Notes: generated from the letters alone by a model not told the origin. DNA of 46,120 nt from Helochares maculicollis (GCA_033557835.1 JAWQRO010000254.1:1-46120); one strand, 5' to 3'; numbered from the stretch's first letter, positions 1 to 12,792 are shown. Program-made: numbers and translations.

Positions 1-3000
1 TATATCTGTGCCGGTATAAACAAATATTACTACAGCACTCGTTTGGTAGCGAGTCATGAATTTATGGTAAAAATTTTGGAATTCTTAGGATGAACGAAAG
101 TACTTAACAGTTTTGAAATTATTTTAAATAATTAAACACAAACATTTTACTTGACAAAATCAACAACACTGCTTTGTTTTTAAACATAAGCTTTTTAGTT
201 CTTAGATAGAATATTTAAATCATGTAAAAGAGCCGTGGTACAGTAAAAAATTAGTTATATCAACATTATAACATTTTGATTAGCTAGCGTATGAACATAA
301 ACTGAACGAATGAATTAAATTTAAAATAATTACTCATGTTTAACGATACAACACTTCACAGTTTATATTTTACTTTAAATTATATGATACATTCTTAAAT
401 TTTATTTATATCTAGACACAGTATAGCATAAAATTATTAGCTGAATTGTTGTTACTGAAGGAATTGATTTTGTTTATTCTTTGTGCCGCTGTTTCGATTT
501 ATTAGCTATATTTCTTGGTTAGAATTCGCCCTTAAAAATACAATATTTAGAAGCATAATGTTCCAAAGTATGCTATTTTTCTGTCAAACAAAGCTAATAT
601 ATTAGACGGAAATTCAAAATCTATTATGAAACTGCTGCTCAAATGCCGAAAATCGTCACAAATCTAAATGAGTGTAATTAAAGTAAAGTATATGTGGAAA
701 TAAATAGTTTGCGAAAAATAATTACTAAATTTCGTTTATGGGTTAAATTACTATGCGGAAGGATTCGACATTTTGAAAAATAAATTATATGGGAATTAGA
801 TACACTGTAAAAAAAGACTCCTATCAAATGTTTTTAAAATATAAAGTCACTGCCAGAATATGTGACTATCATTCAAAAGATAGAAGTATCCATTCACCAA
901 TCTTACCGGAGCTTGTGTCTCTATCGTTTCAGAAAATTGCAGCAGGGATATACCAGCGAAAGAAACTTGTGTACCAACTTTGTATACTCAAACATAAATT
1001 TCCGCAACACCGCACTTGAATGAAGATTTCAGAAATATAGAATACTTAATCCGAAGTAGTCTAGTGTGAAAAATTCACCCCCCAAATTCAAATACCTTTC
1101 CGAGTATCCGCGCGCCTTTCTAGTGTATATTTGCTTTACTATGGTGTTATGCACACCGCACAGAAGAGGGTTTCTGTATGCCCGACTATGCAAATACTTG
1201 TTTTATGCGATAAGGCAATGTTTATAACGTTAGAGACGCGCCCCAATTGTGTTTTCATTCCATTAGTAACGCCCCCAAGTGGGTAACATCAATATTCGGT
1301 TGAAATTTAATAGATACTAAAAGTGGGAATAACGGTAAACACAATGGGCGACACAGAGTGTGTTATTGTTGCTGATAAGATAAATACCATTGCAAATATC
1401 CATTCTGAGTTTTATGTTAGATGAAGTTTCGATTGTGTTCCTAGCTTTCAGAAGTTTCGAGTTTCTCAAACGTTCAAACTTGCCAACCTATTTCAAGATG
1501 GGAATCCTCTCTTTTAGTGGTGCCCTTGTGTAAGGTATTTCCTCGTAGCGCTGCAGATGGCTGCGGACGATACCGAAATTGCAGTTTCCCTTTCATCCCC
1601 AGCCGGCTTGAAAATGCGATAATCGCAGAGCACGAAAATAATAAATATTTCCGCACAAAAACCGTATTATTCAATTCCGAGGCGAAAACAATAGAGCTTT
1701 AACAAAAAATATATTAACTAATGTATCGCGTGATTGCGAAAAATGTGAACCTCTGAACGAGTTTTCTATTCAAATGTTTTTTCGCTTATACTCGTTTTGG
1801 CAGCGGAAGAATGATGGAACTTTTGAATGAGAGTGTAAGGTTGATGAGGATGAGTTTTTGGATAGCAAAGTAAATATTTGTAGAGAGCGAGAGTTTTATA
1901 ATGTAAAACAGATAATAAGGCATATTAATGTAGACTTGCACAAAATGAACGCTTTAGCTTCTAAGTTACAAAAACGGCTAAATAAAAACAGGATAGTCCT
2001 AAATCATATCATCAATGATAGGAATCTATAGTTGAGAAAAAAAGAGGAGAGAGAACTCCTTTTTGTATGACAATTGTAAATGTTCTCACTAGGCATAAGC
2101 CTCTGATTCTTCACTCGAAAGTTTTTATGGATATCTTAAGCGAAGGTACTGAGAAAATTCAATAAATTCAAATTTATTTTTATTTATATATAATGAGCGT
2201 GAGCCTGAGAAATGAGGTAAGAACGACGTCAATAATTGTTTTCGCTCTTCCTAATCTGAAACAAACATATGTAAGAAATTATCGAAATTAGGGAAGAGCT
2301 TAATACACTTATAGCATTCACGCAATGAAAATTTTATTGTCTATAATTAGGATTCTCCAAGTGCAAGATATAGAAGATGCTAACCTTTGAGAGAGGTATT
2401 CAAGGAAATTCTAAACAAGACAGTGATTTTCCGCAGAAATGTTTATAAGCGAAAACATCGGCTGTGTTATTTTGCCAGTTTAAAGATAAGGGAGCCCTGT
2501 GACCTGATTGTAACTGTAGCGGAAAACAAAGTACCGAAAAAGAGAATCGGGGAAAATGGATGGTCTACACTCCAGTTAAGAAAACTGTTTATATTCAAAT
2601 TTTGGCAGAGCACAACCGTATTTAAATAAAATGTTTCTGTACTGAATTGTAAATGTGAAGCGGAAAGCTCGCCCATTTATTTAATTCAGAACGATATAAC
2701 TTCTACAAAGTAATTACTCGAATTCAAGAAAGCAGTCAAACATAGATCAGGGAGTAGTTTGATATTGCTTAGAAACTAACAAATGTCTCTCGCGCTCCCC
2801 ACTCTTCGTTGCAGCTCTCAACAATAATTAATTAAAATAGCGGATATAACGTAATGAGAAGTATCTAAACGCTTCAGGAGATTGTCTTTTGCCTAAAACC
2901 ATTCGTATTTTCGTATCGGGAAGGCGTGGAGCCCCACTATTTACGGAAATTTGAATAGATAATTTTATACTGATTATGATTTTATCAAGACGGACATTAT

Positions 3001-4864
3001 CTTTAATGGGAGTGTTATAATATGGCTACGTAATGAGAAACAGGGTTGTTAGAATCTAGGCTCCTTTAATTTCACCATTAAATAGAAACACTTTTTGTTT
3101 TATGCTAATGAAATGACGTTTTTTAGTCACCTTTCTACATGCAACACAGAAGTTGATGGTTATTGAGAAATGTAGCTAATTTGACAATAAAAATTTTTCA
3201 TAGCATTGATTTTTGGAATTACATGAAAAATTTATTTTACTATTTTAAGCGTGTAGTAGAAGTAGTATTTTTTATATTACTTTATTATCTTTTCGTTGTG
3301 TTACTACTTTTAATAATTTGCATAAACGTTTATATATTTGTTGAAGTTGAAAGAAATAATCTTTATTAGCTTCACTTTTATAAATTAGATACATTCAGAA
3401 TTCAGTTTCGTAATGTCATTGAACACCAATTATATAATAATTTTTACTAGAGATTTCAGATTTTTAAACGTGTTTCTGTCATCAATTTTACAGTATAATT
3501 GTTAGCTTGTAGAGTTTTCTAACCATTTAAAAATTTATTGGACTGATCAGTCCTTGTAATGTTTTTCATAGTTTATTTATATTACTCACAAAATTGTTCT
3601 GTCACTAAATTCCAAGACTTTTTGGTGTATTTGCTACTGAAATACTATAACTACTAAAATAAAGTCTTAAGTAAGATGTGACACTAACGAAGATTATTCA
3701 TCTTTACACTGACTGTGTATTGTTGGTCACTTTCTACAACACACAACTAGTATATTCAAAAGAATTTGATAATATGTATATATAAAGTAAAATATTCTCA
3801 ATATTACTTAAAGCTATATTATTCCCAAACCGAATTGAATAAGTTTTCTATGGAGTCAGGCTGTAATTTTCTATATTTTGATTTATTTTCTGTGTACATA
3901 TTTGTGCTATTGTATGTAACCAGATATTGTGTTTAATTAGTTAAACTGTAGTGTTATGCAATAACAAATCATATGCCTCATCTATATTTTCTTACTACTT
4001 TTAACTAGCACATTCTTTGCAATCGACTGTTTCTGCCCATTTATCACAATTTAATCACCACTCGAAAAAACAATTTAGCGCCGCATTGAAAATTTCTACC
4101 CATAAAATCAAATGCTGCGTAGAATCCCAGCGAACCATTTGTGTACTTTTATACAACCAGAAGATTAACAACAGTTGTCAGGATAAAAATGATCTCTATT
4201 AATATTATTTTTAGTATTCCTCGTATTCAAATTTATTCCTCGTACCATCTTCCCGCCGAATCGGTATGATATGTAGATACAAAAAGCATTTAAAAATAAA
4301 AATCAAATGAAATACATTTTCGAGCCACGATTTTACATGGAGAATTCAAGGCCCCGCACATAAGGAATTAATCAGGCTTCACCGAATATTTATTTATAAA
4401 TGCATTTAGCTCTTCTTTTATACCGGTGCATTACTTATTTTACTTTTTTTATTTGGGATACGTATTTTGTACATTCCGCTAGTTTTATTTTGCACTTTAC
4501 ATATACCTTTTATGTAACATTTACATTTCAATCGCTTCTTAAGTACACATCCATTAAAATAATCGATTTGTTCAATTCAGTCGCCGTTTTTCTAACTTTT
4601 AAACTAAATATTCAATTTAGTGACTCAAATGATGGCGGGTTTAAATACCAGTAAATTATCGAATATTTAAATTTATTCCATAATGTATATTTACGGAATC
4701 GAGTCAACATTGTTATAAATGCATTATATAAAGTAATAAATTAAAATTGAGACTGAAGCGGAATATTGGCTGGTAAACAATTTCCGAACAGAATTTTTCG
4801 AAAATTAATCGGTGAAAACAAGCCCGAAGTAAACTGTGAAGGGGTCATGGAGTGAACCGAATTG
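1..4864. other. AT-rich non-coding DNA
   Basis: I see no recognisable gene here. Open frames are all under 85 codons, lie on both strands and resemble no protein family I know, so they fit chance in AT-rich DNA. One frame near 3163-3369 would encode a hydrophobic peptide, but this follows from T-richness. The patch at 1,080-1,270 is slightly richer in G and C, with no motif I can name. Confidence 0.75.
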
Positions 4865-4882
4865 TTCGATTCGATTCGATTC
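4865..4882. repeat. Short TTCGA pentanucleotide repeat
   Basis: Three full copies and a partial fourth copy of TTCGA stand in tandem. This is a very short microsatellite with no evident function. Confidence 0.85.
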
Positions 4883-7800
4883 TGATGGAAGCAAGCGAAA
4901 TTTCCACAACATTTCTTAATTAACTAATAAGAGAAGTCAATAGAGGGAACCGTCATTGGTCGTTTATTGTTCAAATCCAGCTCCGTTGAATTCTGTGAGC
5001 AACTCAAACATTCTAACTGCAATAAATTTAAATTGATTTAATATATTCTTTGGAGAAGCTGAGTGAAATTTCTTTGGCACACATTATTTAAGGCCTTAAT
5101 GAAGTTCAAGATATTTGAATTCGGAATAATTTCTGAAGCTCGACTTCGGTCGTTGAATATTCAGGAGTAATTGAAGGAGATTGGAGAAAAAACATCTCTT
5201 CAGACTTCTCTATTGTAATTAACTTCAATGTGCATTTCCTTAGGAGTAGGACGGCTGATCCGAAGCCAGCTAGCTGAATTTAAAATTGTTGTTTTGGTGA
5301 AACGGGCCAGATTTTAAAATGTGATTTTCAAATTTTAGTTCAATTGTAATTTGCAGTCTGCTCAAAAAATTCCTGTTCGAAATACCATCGTTTAAAAACA
5401 ATTTGGAATGGTGAAAAATCCCTTGCGGAAATCACTTGACTACATACTTTACATTAGCACTCTTGAAAATTAATAGTTCAGTGCATTAGTATGCAGACAA
5501 AAATCCAGATATTTCGAATAATATTTTGGGTATTTAAAGCTTGTAGACATGCTGAGAAATGTTTGCTATTCCGAGGAAATTGGTTTGAAATACGGTTGTC
5601 TTAGTCTCAGTCATAGAACTCGTTGCATTTGTACTAAAATGTGATTTTTACAATAAGGACTCTTACATTGCGGGAGAAAGAAATAGAATTTCCGCTTTCG
5701 ATCAATAATAAATGAGTTCCATATGGATTCGTCAGAATGTCCCTTTTTTTGGTTAAGAGCAAAAAATGGATTGCGCAAAAAATTACTCCGTTGGGTATCG
5801 ATATAGGGTTTGTAGTTCACTGGAAGAATTTTAAAATTAGTGCCATTCTGATCAAATTAAAAATCTCAAGAGCATTAATCAGGGACCTCTGAAAATTTTA
5901 TAAATTGCGTTCATTTCTAACGGTTAAAAAGGGACGAGGCCCTTCGGGCAGCTCTAATCTGAATGATATTCCCAAAGCTCTGTCCGCGCGCGCGACTGAA
6001 GAAGAGATGATAAATCATAAAACAAAATGTCGTAGGTTACTTTGGCGTATTGCGGATATACGTGAATGGGTTACGGAACGGAGGTTATCTTTAGTTTCAA
6101 TATGTAACACATATCGGCGGCTTGACTGCGAGGCGCTTTAAGCCAAATGCTGGTATCTTTGCACTTTGAAAAATTGCATTATTACACCTTCAGGGCTTTC
6201 CACTGGTTTGACAATCGTAATTTTATATTTTCACACAATGGCATATATCACCAAGGAATAGAGGACTGTTTGACTTTAAGTAGATGGATGAATTTGAAAC
6301 TATTCGTGTCGATAATTTAAACAGGGCCTTTTTGGAAGGAGTGAATCGTTATAGTAGTCAATTTGGCACATAAGGTATTTAATATTGACCACATTAGTTT
6401 GAGCTCATAGCTTAGCAGAAAGACATTTGAAACAGAACGATTTGCTATATACACTACACCTACACAAAACTTCGATCTCCTAAACGCAGGCTTTAATAGC
6501 CAGCAAGTTAAAACACCATTTATTACTTTTAATTTTCAAACTGGAGTGGACATCCCTCTTCTTCTCGCCCCGCAGTGCATGGCAAATATTGCGAAAATCA
6601 TATTTCATTTGATCGGGAACAAAAGTAAAATTATAGTTCGTTTGGCAACCAAATTTTGTATCATTTATCGTCGACTGTCAGAAATGAAAAATAAGGGCAT
6701 ATCTTTCACAGCCGGTTCGGAATTACAATTTTTTACCATAGTTTCTCAAACAATGCCAACCGCACCCATGGGGCAATTTGTATCTGTCACATAATTTGCA
6801 AGCGACTTAATACTAAACATACATTACTTTAATGTAATGCGATCAAAATAAATCTGATTTAGAGTTCAACGCTCTTTGAATTGACACAGTGACGCGAGGC
6901 CTGAACTGCAGGTGACGTCACACATCGCAAGGGGTGGCTGGGCACTATTTGCCCCTTTCAAATAGCCCATTACCTCTCTATTGCATTCGAAAGCTTTTTT
7001 GTTACTTTTTTAACCATCGAGAAAAATAATTGAAACTTATTATAAAGGTATTTATTTGACCAGCTTGATTGTTTTGAATTACAAAGCCAGTTAATGGTTT
7101 TAATTGATTTGAAATATAGGAACAGCCAGAGTGATTTGTGCAGTTTTCGTTCCCTGGAAAATACAATAGCCATCCAATTAAAAGATAAGTGGATGGGAAC
7201 TTTTTCATTAAAAGAGTTGATTAAATTTAAAAGTTTCAATATGCACAATAAAGTGTATTTAAATTGTTTCCAGCTGAAGCTGCTCCTACAGCTGCCGAAA
7301 TTTATTTGAAATTTGTTCGAAAGTGCGAAAAAATAATAATTAATTTAATCGTGGAAAGAAATGAGTTTTCAGCAGGTAATTGGCTTATACTGAAGCTGAA
7401 TTTTTCTTCTGATGGAGAAAAAGATTAGATTCGATGTTTAAAACTTTGCAATTAATGCACGTCCTGTCCTTTGATAATTCTTTAAATAAACAGATACATG
7501 TCTGTTTAAAATATTGTTATATTCTTGCCTTCTGGGAGCTTCATAATAACAAACCTCATTTAAATAAACGACTCTCAAACAACAAAATAAAAAACATGAA
7601 TTTATAGTCTCAATTATTAGATGTTACTAACAACGAAGCACATAAAAAATAAGGTAAGTGTTCCGGCATGGTTGTCCCAAACTTTATCCAGCTCAGCACA
7701 TATATAATTAATGTCCTCAAAATTATACAATATTCTGTAGAATGTTGTAGATGCAAGTAAAAATCAAGACCCGTGCGTGAGATGACCTCCTGGATGTGCG

Positions 7801-7959
7801 AATAGGAAAAAAGTTGCCCTACCACCAGTTTATTGAAAAAATATGTTGAAAAATATACTTTTGTTATTATGCTCAAGATTTTCCGGGAGCTAAAATTTAT
7901 TGCTTTCTTTTGTTTGAAGCGAACCCAATTCAATTTAATTTTTAGGAAAAGTATTTTAA
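4883..7959. other. Non-coding DNA, nothing gene-like
   Basis: No protein family is recognisable in any frame. A 78-codon plus-strand frame at 5905-6141 has more balanced base composition than its surroundings, including a CG dinucleotide run near 5,990, but I cannot match it to anything and it has no clear splice context. A perfect CRE octamer at 6,913 is listed separately. The inverted repeat at 7487-7508 (8 bp arms, 6 nt loop) is within chance expectation. Confidence 0.65.
6913..6920. promoter_or_regulatory. CRE octamer TGACGTCA
   Basis: This is a perfect palindromic cAMP-response element, the site bound by CREB/ATF bZIP factors. It sits in a locally GC-richer stretch (about 6,880-6,960). 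It is one of three identical octamers in the window. Motif match only. Confidence 0.35.
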
Positions 7960-8240
7960 TTTACGTACTTCATAATCCCTGGGAGTTATAAAGAACGGAT
8001 AGTAGGTCAGCGGGAGTAAATAATTCTTTTCAAAGTATATACCAGCGTACTTTTCTCTTATCTAGGGCGATAAAGCGGGGCTGCGGTGGTGGTGGAGATG
8101 GCGCTTTACTTGCATTAATCTCGAACAATGCACAAAGTATAACATAACTCATCGAATTACCTCTGACCTTACGAACTTTGGGGGCATGAGAAGGGTAATG
8201 TTGACCAAAGTGTCCGAAGGGGGACAACTTCCGGTACAGT
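7960..8240. promoter_or_regulatory. GC-richer, motif-dense patch (possible regulatory element)
   Basis: This patch is clearly richer in G and C than its flanks. It holds a GTG triplet run near 8,086, the insect CTCF core AGATGGCGC at 8096-8104, and two nuclear-receptor-like half sites, TGACCTT at 8164-8170 and TTGACCAAAG at 8201-8210. No open frame here looks coding. I infer a possible enhancer or insulator; conservation across related species would decide. Confidence 0.3.
8096..8104 (+). promoter_or_regulatory. CTCF-core-like site AGATGGCGC
   Basis: The nonamer agrees with the insect CTCF core AGRTGGCGC on the plus strand. Two further matches in the window (12,408 and 14,010) lie on the minus strand, so they face this one. 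Binding is inferred from the motif alone. Confidence 0.35.
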
Positions 8241-9639
8241 GATTACTTTGATTATAGATAGTGTCTTGTTGGCCCACATATCCCCGTTCAGCGTTCAACA
8301 TACTGTAGAGGTCCGTTGTGAGCTTGTGTGTAAATCCTTAATGTAGTATGCAACGGATTGCAAATTAAATTATCGTTATTATCTATCACGGAATGCTAAA
8401 TGGCATATTGATTAATTATGGTCCAGTGTTACCATTGATGCCAACTTTGAACAGCGTTGCGTAATCTCTTAAGCATTGGCTCAGCATTAAATCTGCTCTG
8501 TGCAATCAATCAAAATATTAAATTATAATGCATCTGTTCTTGTACTGTTACAATTCTGATGAAGCCTCCGGGTAAAGCAGACTTGTTCTGGTTCCGCTAT
8601 TGCTAACTAGAACATGCCTTGAAAAATGGATTATTAAAGCATGCGTTATGGTTTTGTGCATGAAAAATAATATTGACTTCAACGATTTTGATATATCTGT
8701 ATGCAGTTGTATATTGGCCTATGCCTCGTGTCGATGGTGTAGATATTGAATACAATTAAATAGTCTCTTTTACAAAAGTAAACCTCGTAATACAAAATCC
8801 TTAATTTTAAGACAAATAACAACAAACAACTAATGTAAAAGCTATTATTTTATCTAATTTACATTTGAACCGGTAAGAAACGCAATTGCCTACGTTTGAT
8901 TTATGTTTATATTGTAACAAATGCTATAGATACAATAGGACAATCGCAATCGAATTTGATTTGTAATTGAAAATGGTACTTTATATAGGAACTAGAATCA
9001 TATAAGAGTTAGCTGAACAGTTGTAGAGCCACAAAACAAAAAAATAATTGAATCATTGTGCCAAATAATATGTTGGTCTTGTTATTTTGTTGAAGAACTA
9101 TCAGTAGCAGATGCAAATGAGTATATTGTGTAACAGTAAGAGGTTATGCAGCTGAAGAGTTAAAATAAACAAAATATATACATGTATTTTATGATATGAT
9201 TGAAGCGCTATTTAGTGGCTTCAGATGTTTGTTACCTACTTTACAGTTTCGCTTCGTAATCTGGTAGTATCCTCATTTTTATTTATAGGTTTATAATTAA
9301 CTATTTATTAGTAAAAACAACAAAGTCAACTTGTGTAGATATTTTGTAAAATCTGAGGGAAAATTGGAACTTCTCATTATATATAAACAACTATCTTGTG
9401 GCACTTCTTAATCTAGACGATTACTGCATGTACACACTTTAATTCACCCACTTCTAATCTCTGCTAATTGAATTTCGCTCCTGATAAAAGTTAAAACACT
9501 TCTCGCCGCATCTCAAGTGTTATAAATTTTTGCCACGGCTTCCTTCCACTCGTTTCTTCTGTAGTTATCGTTGCCCTAATTGCTTACAAGGGTTAGGGAC
9601 AAATTGTGGTTATGTGAGAAGGAACAAGTGCTGAATTTC
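8241..9639. other. AT-rich non-coding DNA
   Basis: No gene, RNA or repeat is recognisable. The stretch becomes progressively pyrimidine-rich after about 9,600 as it enters the degenerate repeat. Confidence 0.75.
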
Positions 9640-10080
9640 AACCCTTCGCTCATTCACCTACTTGCCCTTCCATCTCCTTGTTCACCCTGTCCCCCCATAT
9701 AACTCACCCTCTTTCGTAACCACCTCCTCTGTTATCTCATATCCTAGTGTACCAACCCCCTAGAACACCCCCTGCTTTATGCACCCACCCTCTCGTGCAT
9801 CCATACTTTAACGCACTCATCCCTCTATACACCCATTTTCTCGGGCACCCATCCCCTTGTATATCCATTCTCTTATATTCTCAGTGCTTGTGGGCTCATC
9901 CCCTTATACACCGATCCCTTAGAACAACCACCTTCTTATGCAACCACCTTGTACAGTACCCCTTGTGCATCCACCTCTATGTGCGCTCACATCCTTGCTT
10001 ACACTCCTTCCTTATTATCTCACACACTTGCTAATATATCTTCTTACTCACATATCCTGTTACTCATGCAGTTCCTTTCT
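9640..10080. repeat. Degenerate C/T-rich tandem repeat (unit about 14-20 bp)
   Basis: About 440 bp is built from many imperfect copies of a unit resembling CACCCATCCCCTTGTATA. Spacing between CACC/CATCC starts drifts between roughly 14 and 20 bp. The plus strand is nearly devoid of G runs, so the composition is strongly strand-asymmetric. A 95-codon open frame (9747-10034) with no protein similarity exists only because this composition makes stop codons rare. It looks like an old minisatellite; it could also be a fragment of a larger satellite family. Confidence 0.6.
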
Positions 10081-10300
10081 AGTTTCTCACTGTCATTTTA
10101 TATAGGTCGGCCGGATCTGGGGTAAATTCGCTGCAACAACTTACTATTCTACTCAATTCACATCAAAATTTTAAAGTTGGAAAATTGTGCATGCAAAATT
10201 TTTTTCCAATTTCTTTGCGTAACTGTGCCGCAGTGTTTCGCAGATTTTGAATATAGCCATATAAGCAGTGCATAAATTAATGAATAAGACTGATGTTTTA

Positions 10301-11060
10301 TTAAAATAAAATTACATTTACACTCTCTTCTTCACGAAACTATATGGGAAAGTCAAACAGTGATTTTTCCATTCTTCATAGCAGTGTTGGAGCTAGAATA
10401 CAGTAAAAGCCTTCAACTGGTCGGTTACAGCTATATGAATACGCAATATTGTACAAATTCACATAGTCCAAAATCTAGTAAATTATGAGGCCGAGCAGCC
10501 ACAAAATACTTTTTTGGCCAAAAATGGTTCGATAGAAATTGCGGTTTTACTCTTTTGAAGTCTTTCAAAAACTTCACACTAAAAGTGTAGATATACCATT
10601 AGCTTGAGAAGCAAACTGTTAATGAACGATTTCTTGAGTAGTAAAAAGCAAATCAGCGCGCATTTACTTTTTGACTTGTTTTTTTTTGCGTTTCCGGCGT
10701 TTGTTTTTCACTCATACGCAATTATCCAAGGTTCGTCATCTGTAATAACACGATTCAGAAAATGGGAATAACTTTAAACAGCTTCCATAAACGTTGAAAT
10801 ACCATTTATTTGGGATGCTTCTTTGTTCCTGTGAAAGGTTTACCGGAAACATTTTTGCAGAATTTTTTCATCCGCAATTCGTTGTTTGGCGTTTGATAAT
10901 AAGCTGTGCAAATCAAATTCAACAGTTCACCGATCGTTTGGACGATTAAACGACTATCTGGATGCACGACATCATGAATTTTGCAAACATTTTCATCGGG
11001 TTAAAGGCGTTTTGCGCCGAGGAATGATATGTCTCGTTTTTAGAAAGCACTAAAAAACTG
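10301..11060 (-). pseudogene. Decayed mariner-family transposase
   Basis: This is the fossil of a Tc1/mariner-superfamily transposase, which in intact form cuts and pastes its element at TA dinucleotides. Reading the minus strand from 11,000 downward, several blocks align with mariner proteins: DENVCKIHDVV followed by SRLIVQTIGELLNL (second helix-turn-helix region), then AKMFPVNLSQEQR (linker), then RVITDDEPWI at 10726-10749 carrying the first catalytic aspartate, then KSKSKCALICF, CEVFERLQK, FLAKK, AVTDQLKAF at 10405-10428, YEEWK near 10,355-10,386 and a C-terminal EEESVNV ending at a stop at 10301-10303. The blocks lie in different frames and are broken by stops. The HDN box with the second catalytic residue and the downstream third acidic residue are missing, by deletion between the CEVFERL and FLAKK blocks and after FLAKK. 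The N-terminal region above about 11,010 is only faintly recognisable. No terminal inverted repeats could be found by eye in 10,081-10,300 or above 11,060. The element cannot be active. Confidence 0.85.
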
Positions 11061-11639
11061 TTCTCACAAAAAAAATGACTACGGACAGTGCAACAACCCT
11101 AATGTGTTCAAACTTCTACTGGTTGTGTAGCAATTGCTGTCCTGCATCCACTCATGTGCCGCTTCACCAGTGTTACTAGGACGATCAGAATTATTACTTA
11201 AATAACACATAAACTTAAAAATCGATTTTATGACACATCAGTCAGACTTGAATTAATCTTATAAGTTATGGTGTTTGTGTTTACTTTTAAATGTTTGCAT
11301 GAATCAGCTACTGAAATATTTACGCGAAGACGATATAATTACTATCATTAGCTTTTCTTCACTATCTCATTTTCTTGATCTTAAGCAAAAATTAATAGCT
11401 TCTACAACAATCTTTTCATATGAAGAATATTCCAGCAGGAAGTATTTAAAGCAAATATGGTAGGAATTTGCCTTCGTTAAAATTTCCTAATCATATGAAC
11501 TTTTAGTTTATTTCCATTAAGTCTGAACAAAAATGCTCAATGCTCATATAATGATAAAAATAAAATTATTTGCCCAAATTTCTATATAGTCGCAGTAAAA
11601 GCAATAAAGACTGTACAGTATATATATTTTTTCGCCGTC
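11061..11639. other. Non-coding DNA, possible remains of the mariner 5' part
   Basis: The missing N-terminal third of the mariner element would lie here (about 200 bp beyond the last clear match), but I see only weak resemblance up to about 11,160 and no terminal repeat. Beyond that the sequence is plain AT-rich DNA. Confidence 0.5.
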
Positions 11640-11740
11640 GCTTATATACATTCCCTTGACCACCTTCACTCAACCTTCGCTCTTTGAACAACCCTCTTTT
11701 CCCACTTCTGCTCTGGCTCGCTTACCCCTTTAAAAGTATG
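11640..11740. repeat. Short C/T-rich block resembling the 9,640-10,080 repeat
   Basis: About 100 bp of pyrimidine-rich sequence contains ACCTTCACTCAACC- and CAACCCTC-type words with the same character and strand as the array at 9,640-10,080. The two blocks flank the mariner remnant. They may be parts of one array, or the similarity may be compositional only. Confidence 0.35.
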
Positions 11741-12407
11741 CCGACTCTGACTGTTATAAATGTGATGTGACGTATTAGTGTCTAAAAAACTGGGCTCGGT
11801 CCCCTTGGACTCAAAGGAAGCAAAAAGGGAAGGGCGGCTAGCTTTGCGAGTAAGTCTCTTCAGACTGTGTCAATAACGCTTACAGCAAAAGGGATACAAA
11901 TGAGCAGTAGGGTAGGAGGTCATGCTAAGATATATGGTTGTGAATGTACAAAGAGTTTATGCACCCTTCATTGTTTGTAGTAACGAACGCAGAACTGTGC
12001 TCATAAACCCGTACACAACCTCGCATTTTGAATAATTATGAAATTGGACTCCTCTCAAGGATTTCCACCCTTCAAGGATAACAAATATGGCGCCTGAAAC
12101 AAAACAGTTCATGTGTGCGACTCGCATGAAAAATAACTTCAGCTTTACAAGTGCTTAACTTAGCTAAAATGGAGCTACATAAGTTAAACTCTAAGAAACC
12201 ACAAGTTTTGATTGCAAACTTTTCATCATTCAAAAATTTAACCAACTCTATAAATACAATTTTTAATTAAACAAAACTCTCAATCCAGAACAAAACGGAC
12301 TCCTTATACGGAAAAGCCATTTAAAGTTGCAAACCAACTCATCTGTGGTGTCCTAAAGCTTATTAATTTTTTCTAATTTTAACTTTTAGTTCGCGAACTA
12401 TTAAAGC

Positions 12408-12416
12408 GCGCCATCT
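12408..12416 (-). promoter_or_regulatory. CTCF-core-like site AGATGGCGC
   Basis: The plus strand reads GCGCCATCT, so the insect CTCF core AGATGGCGC is on the minus strand. It is identical to the site at 8,096 but in the opposite direction. Motif match only. Confidence 0.35.
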
Positions 12417-12606
12417 ATACCCATTAAACTAATAATTAAATAGAGAAGTAGATCATTAAACTTCTCCTAATATCTCAAACGAAGGAAATAAAATCCCCTC
12501 GTCATAATGCTTCAGAGATTTTCATTTAAAATATTAAATTTAATTTCCGTTGTATGATTGAATGGACGCTGAAACTAGGCACGGTTTCCATAAATAGGCA
12601 GGCGCC

Positions 12607-12649
12607 GATGCTGTAGTGAGAGAGAGGCATCTTCATTTTCTCCAGCATC
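12607..12649 (+). other. Imperfect hairpin, 43 nt
   Basis: Arms start with GATGCTG and end with CAGCATC (7 perfect pairs). Pairing continues inward with four mismatches and some G-T wobbles, leaving a loop of about 5 nt. The hairpin is shorter than a normal animal pre-miRNA and its base does not extend into the flanks, so I do not call it an RNA gene. Confidence 0.4.
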
Positions 12650-12784
12650 AGACATTCTTTTACATTGAGGCTTCTCCTTCAGGCAGCCATCCGGCTAGCT
12701 TGGAAGATTTCAAACTTTAAAGTGGAGTTCTAAAACCTCTTAAACTTTTTATTCAGTCACTATTGATACGCCATGTGATATATG

Positions 12785-12792
12785 TGACGTCA
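12785..12792. promoter_or_regulatory. CRE octamer TGACGTCA
   Basis: Second perfect CRE palindrome in the window, followed by a short GC-rich stretch. Like the sites at 6,913 and 24,180 it reads TGACGTCAC. Motif match only. Confidence 0.35.

Noticed and set aside
1831..2031. 66-codon open frame without a start, reading like a charged coiled-coil peptide, after a polypyrimidine-CAG acceptor-like site
   Set aside because: The frame is closed by a stop right after the putative acceptor, and dozens of frames of this length are expected by chance at this composition.
3163..3369. Hydrophobic 68-codon frame resembling a membrane protein
   Set aside because: T-rich DNA gives Phe, Leu, Ile and Val codons; there is no family resemblance.
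9747..10034. 95-codon His/Pro-rich plus-strand frame
   Set aside because: It follows the degenerate C/T-rich tandem repeat and is a product of its composition.
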